The position numbers and the translations under genes were made by a program. From Asterionellopsis glacialis (Eukaryota; Bacillariophyta; Plagiogrammaphyceae; Rhaphoneidales; Asterionellopsidaceae): 25,441 nucleotides of DNA. Below, piece after piece: positions 11,601-20,900 of this stretch; positions within the stretch are counted from its first letter, which is position 1; each line of letters starts with the position of its first letter. Where the stretch lies: the NCBI GenBank assembly GCA_014885115.2, contig WKLE02000165.1:1-25441 (forward strand), written 5' to 3'. The notes below the pieces were generated by a model. That model made no database searches. It was not told the origin of the DNA and worked only from the letters and a program-made list of their open reading frames with translations.

Positions 11601-12734
11601 TCCACGCCATGTTTGGACTAAATCATGTCCCAATTGTTCCGCCGTTTCAGCTTTCGAGAGACCTGTCAAGGCACCGTACATGCGTTCATTTAATCTCCAT
11701 GATTTAAAGACGGGTAAATACACTTCATTCATTTCTTGTAATATAATCCATGTTGTACGTATAGCACGTTTTAAACGTGATGTAAATACAACATCAATTT
11801 CATACCCACCCGCTAATAATAATCGTGCCGCATGTTCTGCTTCTCTCATACCCTTGGCATTTAAATCTGGATCAGCCCAACCTGTAAATGTTTTACTATT
11901 TTTTTATTGAGAAAGAGAAATAATGAATGGAAAGAGAGGACGGGATGTTGTGAATATGATATTATGCAGACATGTTCAATCGTTGAGGAAGGTGTCGCAA
12001 GACAATCAGCAACAAGGACTATTTTGATACGGTTACCCTCCAACAAGTTTCACCAAAACACAAAATCAAAAAATATATACGTACTTGGCATTCCATTGTG
12101 ATTCACCATGTCGTACTAAAATTAAGGTTCCTGGTGTTTTTTTGGTAAATAATTGACGTTTAATGTACAAGGGTGCAAATAATATTTTTTGCCACCATGT
12201 TTTGGATAACCATGGACGTAACAGGTTTTCATATCCATCTTCTTTACGTTCTTTTTCTTCTTTACGTTTTTCTTCAAATTTTGTTTCTAATTTCTCGAGT
12301 CCTCGTACGAGAAAACGTGAATACCCCTTGTTGGTAGCATACCCTGATAAAGGTGCATGTGGACGTCCAATATTATCTAAATCATTCTCATCAATAATAT
12401 CATTTTGTTCTTCTTCACTGGTCGTCTTGGTATTAGCATTCTCATCTTTTATGGCTGTCATGGTTCCAGTTGATGATGATGATGAAGAAGAAGTATCACC
12501 ATTTATGTTGTTGTTGGAGGACGATCCTGCATAGAGTATATTCCTGTCATGGTTGTTAATATTATTGTTATTCTTGTTATTAGGATAACCTTTCTTCATC
12601 AACGTTTCCACAGTGAAACTTTGACATTCCTTCATACTGAAACCAACTAAAAGGAAAACTACAAACATACCAATTGCATGAATACGATGCTTTCGTCGTT
12701 GTGTTTGACACAATAGCGACAACAAGAACAACAT
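8687..12734 (-). CDS. Tandem (two-domain) cofactor-dependent phosphoglycerate mutase, 8 exons
   Basis: Exons: 12734-12085, 11895-11363, 11243-10280, 10088-9993, 9813-9634, 9451-9369, 9172-9101, 8928-8687; every junction keeps frame and the total is 2820 nt, 939 aa. Two histidine-phosphatase-superfamily dPGM domains (3-phosphoglycerate/2-phosphoglycerate interconversion) lie in one chain. Domain 1 (about 203-445) has RHGESQWN (phospho-acceptor H209), FTGW, SWRLNERMYGALTG and AHANTLRG (second catalytic H382), so it looks active. Domain 2 (about 628-870) has RHGKTEHN (H637), FTGW, SWRLNERMYGELTG and WRR, but SSSENAIRG where AHGNSLRG is expected: S833 replaces the histidine. A linker of about 180 residues is acidic, then Ser/Thr/Ala-rich. 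The N-terminus has hydrophobic segments at 1-8 and 23-33 and then CQSFTVE, hinting at ER/plastid targeting; M23 (12668) is an alternative start. Ordinary dPGMs are about 230-250 aa. Confidence 0.9.
9287..9295. repeat. C9 homopolymer in mutase intron 6
   Basis: Nine consecutive C residues, unusual in this AT-rich DNA, inside the intron 9368-9173. Possible site of sequencing-length error, without effect on coding. Confidence 0.85.
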
Positions 12735-14032
12735 GATGATGATCTTTGAAACGCAAAAAGCGCAATTAGTAGAGAAACTCTCTAGAGATAGCTAAATGTC
12801 AGAACTACAGTCAGGTTGGATTGCAGGGACAAGAAGACGACACGGCAACTAGTTAGTAACTATCTGTCTCCTACAAAAGATGAAGACTTATCACCAAAAG
12901 ACGGACAAGAGATTGCGAGATGCGGCTGTTGACAAAATCTTTCTCTGTCTCTCTACACTAGAGATAGTTGACACTCAACAAGAAAGATGCGATAATCGAG
13001 TGGAAAACGAACAAGAGAAAACTTTCTCACGCACCCTGTCACCCACACAAACATGAGAGAGATGTCGTTGTCAAGACAAAGAACAAAACCAGCCAATAAA
13101 AAAATAATACATGTACTACTGTGTAGCTTGAAGGTATCGCTGTACCTGTAGTACCAGCGTACTGGCTTTATGAACCTCTACTAGCAACCAACAGCCCTCA
13201 TACCACAGTAGCTCTTGCAATTTTGACACAAATGCACAGCCAGAATCCATATCAAGATTACGTATAAATCTACATCACGTATAAAACATATACGTCATGT
13301 ATTTTGGTTGGATATATTGGGGAAGGAATGACGTGGTCAATCTCAAGATTTCAAATACAAGAGACAGCGGGGTTTTGAAAAAAAAGATGCACTCGATAAA
13401 CAGAGATCCTTAGAGTTCGAGTTACCATAAAAGCATTGATTACCTGAAAAAAAAGTAAGAGGAGTGTTTTCAAATGTAAAATACAATCATTTCCACTAGA
13501 AAAGGGTTAGAGTTTAGCAACAGAAAGTGCGTACGTACCAGGTAGTTGTTCAGGGCCTTTTTTCTTAGCACCTGGTAGTTCACAGTATACAATTTTCCGG
13601 AGATGCAATAATAGATATAATAGGATAAAATGATGTACAGTATATAAAGGGTGTCCATGTGCGGCACGTGCACATGTACTATGTCATAAAATTAGGTCTC
13701 ACGGTACTCCAGATTGTCAGAATGCGAAACGCGAATCAAATTCTCCAGCATGATGACAAGATTTTCACTAAACTAGGACCTAGCTTTACCTCGAGCGCCT
13801 CAATGGTTAAGGTCAAGTTCGGCAAGAAAACTATAATACTCTAGAACAAAAAAATTCAACAATTATATTTAGGTGGATACGTAAATGTAGAGGAGTTTGT
13901 GATACGTCTCTACACGTATTCGTCTTCAAAATAGACAAAATCTTTTACAAACTTTTCCCCCCTGTGATCAAACCATATCTTTTAAAAAAATCTTTTAAAA
14001 AAAGTAATCCATGGGTAACAATGTTCCATGCT
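12735..14032. other. Intergenic region upstream of the mutase gene
   Basis: 1.3 kb between the stop of the pathogen-related homologue and the start of the mutase, both on the minus strand. It should hold the mutase promoter. Noted contents: a TCTCTAGAGA palindrome 45 bp from the mutase ATG; a pair of CRE-type cores, ACGTCA at 13292-13297 and TGACGT at 13329-13334; two CACGTATAAA-like words near 13258 and 13276; and an intron-like GTACGT...TTTTTTTTCAG segment at 13538-13444 on the minus strand flanked by a short open frame. No convincing gene. Confidence 0.5.
12779..12788. repeat. TCTCTAGAGA palindrome, mutase 5' flank
   Basis: Perfect 10-bp palindrome, 45 bp upstream of the mutase ATG; one of four exact copies in the window, all intergenic. 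Could be a promoter element, but this is not shown. Confidence 0.8.
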
Positions 14033-15022
14033 TTACTCCGACTTGTTTGCGACCATTTGCGCAAATGGGCAGTTGGATCCTCCCTTGTTCCAGTCCGCAT
14101 TGACTTCTTCAGGTCCCTTCTGGCCACGGAGGACGTTAATAAACTCCTCTGCATTGTAGAAAATCTCAACGTCACAGAGCTGGAGCTTATCATTGACAAC
14201 AGCAGTACCAAAGCCAAACATCTCAACTAGTTCGCCCTTGCCCTGGTTTTCTTCGTATGTACCTGTGAAGGTTCCCCAGTGACGCCACGTGAAAGCAACC
14301 TTGGGAGGTCCACTGTAAACTTCAAGGACTTCCCAGGGGAAAGCTGCAAAAGCCTCGTGGAATTTGTCATGAGATTGCTTCCACGTAGTGTTGGCAGAAT
14401 CCCATACGTCAGCAGGACATGCATTGAGCAACACATTGTAGTTTCCTACCTAAATATTGCAATGAAATTTGTTTGGTATAAAACAGAAAGTAAGTACATC
14501 AAAATATCGATATATGCTTTAGCAAACGATTGAATTACTACATAATAGAACACTTGAAAACAGCTGTAGTGGATGTCTACTTACCTGATTGGCCTCCTCG
14601 TTGTTGAAAACCTTTCCGCCATTAGCCGAAATGGCAAATCTCTCCTGATCAACAGACTTGTGTTGCTTGTGGTCAGCTTTGTGGGATCGTTCCATTTCCC
14701 ATGTCTTGACGAGATTCTCTACAACTTGCTCAAGAGAACCAGGCTTGTGGATGTGAGTCCGCTGCTTCAGATAAAGGTAGTTTGTGAGAGAATAGTCAGG
14801 GGGGCCTCCGAAGATCCATTTGGTATCCTCGTCTTCCATGAAGCTACGGATGGGCTCCTCAAGACCGTACTCTGCTTTGATCTTTTCGAGGTCTTTCTTG
14901 ACTTCATCAAGCTCTTCTTTGGTCAACGCCTTGCCGCTTCCGTTTACTGCAAGCGGGCCCTGCATGTGCGTCTGGGCCATGGATGGAGAAGTCAAGCTTC
15001 GAGTAGTATTTTCGTTTTCCAT
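14033..15022 (-). CDS. Pathogen-related protein homologue (SnoaL/NTF2-like fold)
   Basis: Exon 1 is 15022-14585, intron 14584-14450 (GTAAGT donor, TTTAG acceptor, 135 nt, phase 0), exon 2 is 14449-14033; product 284 aa. The ATG at 15022 is the first in its frame. It resembles cereal 'pathogen-related protein' (barley PRP type, about 235 aa) through the whole core: GGPPDYSLTN near the front, LVKTWEMERSHK, the FAISANGG segment, then FPWEVLEVYSGPPKVAFTWR, HWGTFTG, MFGFGTAVV and a closing VEIFYN strand. The plant family is pathogen-inducible in origin but its biochemical activity is unknown; the fold is predicted alpha+beta barrel, as in SnoaL-like enzymes and lipocalin-like binders. About 45 extra N-terminal residues are charged and helical. 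There is no clear signal peptide, so it is probably cytosolic. Three CRE-type cores lie 230-380 bp upstream. Confidence 0.85.
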
Positions 15023-17113
15023 TGTTTTCGGAGGAGGTTGTGCAAAAAGAGTCACAGGTAAAAAAATTATGTGAGATAATGAGCTATGCACCTCACACTC
15101 TTTTTGGAGGCATCCTTTTTTTGAGATTCGTGCCGTTCCTGCATGCGTAGGATAGGTACCCAAGACTACTTTTCAATATAATCTATATTAAATATTTAAT
15201 ACTTGTAAACGATAAACTAGAGCAGGCGTACCTCCAGTACTTCAACTTGAACACGTCATTCCTTTCACATACACAACATGCTTCTTTTCACAAAGTAATT
15301 AACAGCTGAAAAATGACGTATTAGTTAGGTTAGAGATTATACTTATAACACACTGTCGGAAGTAATTTTACAATTTCGTAATATCGTAAAAATGATGACG
15401 TTGTGGTTTCCAATATAGTCAATAATGTATGTACTACATTTCTACTACATTGGATGTCTTCCAGTGCATGAATCACTTTGTGCGCACGCCGAGAGATCGT
15501 ATCGTGATAGTACAGGTATTGTGCTTTACTGCGCCCCAGCCCATTACCAGGTATTTTACTATCTTTGCAACTGTATACAAAATATGCGATGAAAGTGACT
15601 GGTTTATGATGAGTTCAGTACACCTATTGATACAATTTGGCACTATGTGCTAAAATGTACCGTTAAATGTATGCAGGAAGGGAGAAGTTCCGAATGTCTG
15701 TCTGGTAGATCAACACATAAACCATCGTATGTTTTGGAGGCATGACAACAACACCACTCAAACCTCTTTGTGTTTTCCGAGCAAAAAATCACCTTTTTCA
15801 GAATTTTCCACACCACGTGTATTGAGTCACAGGAGGAGAATGCTACTATCCAAAAAAAAACATAAACATCTTCTTTTCCGAAGATAGTAGTCCAACGGTA
15901 GGACTAGAGACAACCAGACAATGCTGGTGCGTTCCTTGATAATTAAGCCCTTACTGTTGAGCCTGGATGACTCAATTCCTACAAGCATCCAAACCACTGT
16001 ATTCTTACTCTTTTCCAAAGCAACTTGGCAGATAATTTTTTTAAAGTATGCCCCTTTTTCCAAAGACACTACCGTAGAGGCATGGCAATGACAATTGGGC
16101 TTCCCTGACATCTTTTGAGACTCCTCAACTTGGACTACTGTTGACAACCCAAGTGGGGGGAGTTCACAGCAGCGTATCTCTCCCATTTATGGTTGTCTGA
16201 TGCCACTCAAAGCTCCCATGCATTGTTCACACATATTTTCAGATATTTTCGGATTTCCACACTACTTTCTAGATTTTAATTTTCAGAAAAACTCATCTCT
16301 CTCGGTCCAACCCTTGAGAAGAATGCATCGAACGTTCAAGCCACATGCCTTTTCTTCTTCGATGTTGTTGTCCTGTGCACCAAAATTTCATAGTTCAACT
16401 ACTTTTTGAAATACACCACTCTGGCAATACTTCAAAAATAAGTTCAAATTACCAGAAAAAAACACCAAAAATGCCAATTCAATATCTAATTTTACAAGAA
16501 TTATCATCGTCATGGTGTATTTTGGACCAGATAACAGTTATTAATACATTATGAACCGGTATACTATGAAGGTCCCTTCACCAAAATCTTGACCGACACC
16601 ACTCCCGTTGACACCACTCCAGGTATTCGATGGTATTATAGTAGCTATGAGAAGTGACATTTAATCTACCTGGTACGTTCGTCGATGTAAACCTCAGTCT
16701 GATCTTATTCGGGTGATTCGAGTTCAGTCCCACATTGAAGATTCGATTCGTTGGACTCATAAAAAACCGTGGTGAATTCTTGTTTGGCGATTTCCAGGAT
16801 TGCTCCCAAGATTGAAACTTACAAGAGCTAGCACAGGCGTTGACAAGACTCCAGACTTTCAGTACCAGAGGGTACGACGTTCTACAGCAAGTCACATTTG
16901 AACGTTGACACGATACATAGAGAATCTACGTAGTCCTAGGCCCTTTAGGACCCTAGCAGCTTGTATGACGACAAATCATCTCTTCACAAGATTTCATTTG
17001 GAAAATTCCCGTATTGCACACAATCTTTGAATTCTTCTTCAATTGCGAAAAACAAAGGAAAAATTTCTCACTTTATTCCATTTCTGCTTCTGCCAAACCA
17101 TCACAAACACACG
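15023..17113. other. Divergent intergenic region, no gene recognised
   Basis: 2.1 kb between two divergent genes. The left part holds the CRE-type cores listed separately. A 119-codon minus-strand frame at 15827-16186 and a 105-codon one at 16578-16895 show no recognisable family. The 11-mer GACACCACTCC is repeated at 16595-16605 and 16610-16620. Somewhat higher GC in 16560-16900 than in the surrounding DNA could mean relic coding sequence, but I cannot identify it. Confidence 0.5.
15253..15401. promoter_or_regulatory. Cluster of three CRE-type (TGACGT/ACGTCA) cores
   Basis: ACGTCA at 15253-15258, TGACGT at 15314-15319 and 15396-15401, i.e. 231, 292 and 374 bp upstream of the pathogen-related homologue's ATG. 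The same hexamers are known bZIP sites in CO2/cAMP-responsive diatom promoters, and TGACG is the core of plant as-1/TGA sites. Function here is inference from word clustering only. Confidence 0.3.
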
Positions 17114-17434
17114 ATGACTTCTTTTTCTCAATCCAACACCAACAACTTTCTGCTTTGGAACAACAACGACGATGATGACAATAACAATGTTTTTGACTTC
17201 AATGATATTGTATTTGATGATGAAAATGTCGTAGATATCATGACAACAACAACAACCACTACAAGAACACATAGACGAGCATTATCGGAATCATCTGATT
17301 CAACAATTTCATCATCCTCGTCATCACAATCTCGTTCCACCACGCCATCGACCAGTCCATTACGAAGAAGCAGGAAAAATACAAGAAAACCATTTGGTGA
17401 TATTTCGAATGTTGTAAAGACACGATCGAATTAG
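17114..17434 (+). CDS. Small acidic protein with degron-like motifs, unknown function
   Basis: A 106-aa frame starting at the first ATG after a CA-rich leader (the frame is also open upstream). Layout: Asn/Asp-rich acidic half with several aromatic-acidic patches (LLWNNN, VFDFNDIVFDDE), a seven-Thr run, then a basic Ser-rich half. RTHRRALSESSDS (about 51-63) contains an RxxL and a basophilic RRxS phospho-site. The C-terminus RKPFGDISNVVKT (91-103) resembles the (R/K)xxxGDISN segment seen around destruction boxes of mitotic cyclins and related APC/C substrates. I infer, weakly, a cell-cycle-regulated short-lived nuclear protein. It could also be a fast-evolving protein of other function or, less likely, not coding. 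No intron is seen. Confidence 0.6.
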   Translation: MTSFSQSNTNNFLLWNNNDDDDNNNVFDFNDIVFDDENVVDIMTTTTTTTRTHRRALSESSDSTISSSSSSQSRSTTPSTSPLRRSRKNTRKPFGDISNVVKTRSN

Positions 17435-17513
17435 ACTAGAACAATACAAGGCATATTAACATTGAAAGGCATTTGTATACAAGAGTGAAGACACTAAGCA
17501 TACATTTTACCGA

Positions 17514-17537
17514 ACAAGGGGACAAGGGGACAAGGGG
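17514..17537. repeat. (ACAAGGGG)3 tandem repeat
   Basis: Three perfect 8-bp units in the 3' flank of the small acidic gene. Confidence 0.9.
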
Positions 17538-17644
17538 CGCAATGTTACTCGATGGGTGGTCATACCACCAGTATATCCAAAGCCACAAAAAATAAGGACA
17601 TCATTCAAGATAGATACTTGTAGAGAATCAGATATCTACAATAC

Positions 17645-17654
17645 TCTCTAGAGA
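17645..17654. repeat. TCTCTAGAGA palindrome
   Basis: Exact copy of the 10-bp palindrome, in the gap between convergent gene ends. Confidence 0.75.
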
Positions 17655-17951
17655 AAATACATATATTTTTAAAAACGCTAGAACAAACTTACTAAACTAT
17701 CCATCATCATATGTTCAAAACAGGTTACTCTTTCTCATTCATTTCTTTCTTTGTGTACGATCATGTTACTTTGAATTTATCTTTCTTGTTTGTAATTTAA
17801 TTTATATTTGCATCATAATGACTGCATTGTTACGCTAAAGCAGTACTACAATGAGGGTCTAGAGAGCTAGTAGCTATGTGTAGAAAAGAGTTGCATAGCA
17901 CTAAGTTATTTATTGGTTTCTCCCCAACAAAAGAAAAGAACCTTCATTTTA

Positions 17952-20900
17952 CTATGCTAATGGGTGTTGAAAAACACGTACATGTCCTCCCCATACTTCA
18001 TCTTTAGAATTGGTATGGAATGGTGCACCAACGATAAAACACGTTCCATCACCGGACATTGCAACTGATCGTCCAAATTGATCACTTGTATCAACTCCAC
18101 GGAATCCATTGTCATCATTATCATTTTGTAATTGTCGTCTTATTCTTTGAGTTGTTGCACTTGTCCATATATTGCTTCTAGCATGAATATCATAGAGATA
18201 TGCAGACCCACTCATGATCAGGTTACTGGGAGCAGATGATGATCCTAGATCTGGATTGGTAGTGCTATCATGTCCAGGTGATCCAACAAGTAATGTTGTA
18301 CCATCATCACTTAGAGATACATCCATACCAAAGAAATCTTTAGAACTTTTACCCCACAATATGGATCCTAACGGAAGAAATTGAGCAGTATCATAATCGT
18401 CATTCTGGTCTCGTGTTATCTGCTTCTTTGTAGCAGTATACTCATTGTGAGAATTGCGACTGTGCGGTGTAACATGGTCACTCACCTGTGGATCATGGGG
18501 GCGTCCAAACACATGAACACTCCCTGTATCATACAAAGGATCACCATCCACATTAGTATCATGATCATTATGGGGATTTCCATAAGCCACAGTAGTACCA
18601 TCACCACTCAATGATATGCTGCCGAAATAATTGTTCTTTGCGGGTATGTTGTTCATCTCTAATTCTTCATTACCAATTACAGCAATAATATTCCACTGGG
18701 GATCATCCACGTTTTGAAGAATTGTTACAACATGACTTGAAGCATTCCCATTATCATCTTTAGGTGTGATGCTTTTATGGTTGGCATCATTTGTACTGCA
18801 ACGAGACCCACCAATAGCTAACCTTTCACCAGTATTGGATAATGATACTGCATATCCAAAGAAACAATTATCATGATTGCCATTCATAGTTTGTCCGACT
18901 TGGTTCCAAGAATTTGACTCGATTGTATATTTATAAACACGTACTTGACCAACATTTCTTGTTTTTGTTTGGTATTGTCGCTCTCCTTGTTGTTGTTGGA
19001 ACCATCGACTATGAAATGGTGAACCAATGGCAACAATATGACCATTACTTGATAGTGATACCGATGCACCAGACCAATCGCCGAAATCAGCATTGTCGGT
19101 AATGTTATTAGAACCTAAGAGTTTCCATGCATTGCTGTCATATTTATATTCCAGAATCGTTACATATCCTGTTGCATGGTTATGTTTAGGCACACCAATA
19201 GCAATGATATGCCCATCTGAAGAAAGATCTATGGATGCACCTAACCAATCATCAGGATTAGTCCCATCAATTGATTGTCCAAGTTGCACCCAATCACCGT
19301 CATCTGCTGAAAATCTGACTCTGTCAGCAATATCATTGGTATTGTTGTTGGTGGTGATAGTGGAGGTATCTTTGGAATCAACTCTGATGCTTTCATGGAA
19401 TTCAAATATGCGTACACGACCACTATTTTTGTCTTGTATGTTTCCTTCACCAGCTACAGCTACAATCCTACCATCTTTGGATATAGCTACAGCCTTACCC
19501 GTTTTTTGATCGCCATAGGTTGTGAGTCCACCTAGAATATCAGACCCTATTTGGTATTGATCGTAGGACGATGAAGACGTACTATCATCCTTATCGTTGT
19601 TATTGTTCAATATAAGGAATGTCACGGCCACAGCTAGAACAACCACAAGAAGAAGAATCACTGCCTCCATAATGTGCAAAATCCGAGAATGTGGTTTATG
19701 ACGTGTGGTTCTTGTTATACCAACATGGTCATTGCTTATGATTGTAGCTAGGTCAAGTGGGTCCATCACGATCACATCACTTCTAGCAGCTATGGGCGAC
19801 GTGGACGCTGTTGTTGTTGCGACTTCTGTTTCTGTGGCATGAGTGTTGGTGTTGGTGTTTGTATTGTTGGGGAGTGTCGCCATATTCCTTTGACTGCGAT
19901 AATATTCCAGTTGCTGTTCTTGAAGCATGATAGAAAGTGGTTTTTGTTCCTGTAGCTTAATTGGGCTTGTTGTTGTGGATGCTACTCCATCCACATTGAC
20001 GAGAATCTCACTGCTTCGTTTCACAGGAGCAGAAACGGTAGTCATGTTTTTACTACCGCCATCGTCATCACCATCACAATAGGATGAACCATCATTATAA
20101 TAGGCCGAACGGACGGGGTCCTCCAAATTGTTATCGAGTATGGCCGGTACAGCTGTTGACTTGGACGATGGAAGACAAGGAAGACTACAAGTGGTAGGAC
20201 TGGGCTTAAATATTGTACATTTCTTGGAAGTGGTATTGGCTGTGATCATTGTATCAGTAGAACTATCACCAAAAAAAGAATGCGTGTCTCCACAATTACT
20301 ACTATTTGCAACACTAGTGCCGCTGGCAGATGACCTGATAGTATGCGGTGCTGTAGGGAGTTTTCGTTTTTGAGTAGTAGAAGTGTAACAAGCATGTGAA
20401 ACAAAATCTTGCTGTGCATCACGTTCCTGAGGTGATAATTGTGCTATTGCTTTACCTTCTGTTGAATCATTTTCTTCGCCGCTCGCCGCTGTTGAAGCTG
20501 ATTCTACTATGAGACTACGACTTTTTGATTTCATATTATTATGGTTGTCGTTGTTGTCGTTGTTGTTCTCATCATCCTTGTTGATTTTACCTAGGATATC
20601 ATGATTATGAATCGTACGACGGCGTTCCTTGTTGCTGTCACTATTATTGTACCTTTCCCTTGGTGGTTTGTCTCGATTATCTTGTTGTATATCACTTGAG
20701 TTTACATTAGAATGAAATGCAGCAACAGAGGTTGGTGATGTTTGAATCTCTTGTGAATGCATGTTTTGAGTAAGCCCAATATTATCATCAGGTGCAACAG
20801 CGGCTACTTGTCTTTTATTCTTCTTCTTCGTGGGTATGCTAAAGGTCGGCAACGGCTTTTTCATTTTATCCTCCTCATGCTTACTATTCATCTTATGATT

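Larger units (their letters stand above)
17435..17951. other. Convergent 3' intergenic region
   Basis: About 520 bp between the stop of the small acidic gene and the stop of the propeller gene. It should hold both polyadenylation sites. It contains three perfect ACAAGGGG units and a TCTCTAGAGA palindrome. No gene seen. Confidence 0.6.

Noticed and set aside
13780..13830. tRNA-like words (CAATGGTTAAGG and GTTCGGC)
   Set aside because: Spacing and flanks do not form an acceptor stem or a proper T-arm, so no tRNA is called.
14573..15061. 162-codon plus-strand frame
   Set aside because: Antisense to exon 1 of the pathogen-related homologue, whose family match is clear; no independent support.
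15827..16186. 119-codon minus-strand frame with several cysteines
   Set aside because: No recognisable family, no strong start context or splice partner. Considered as a transposon relic, but no transposase motif could be identified.
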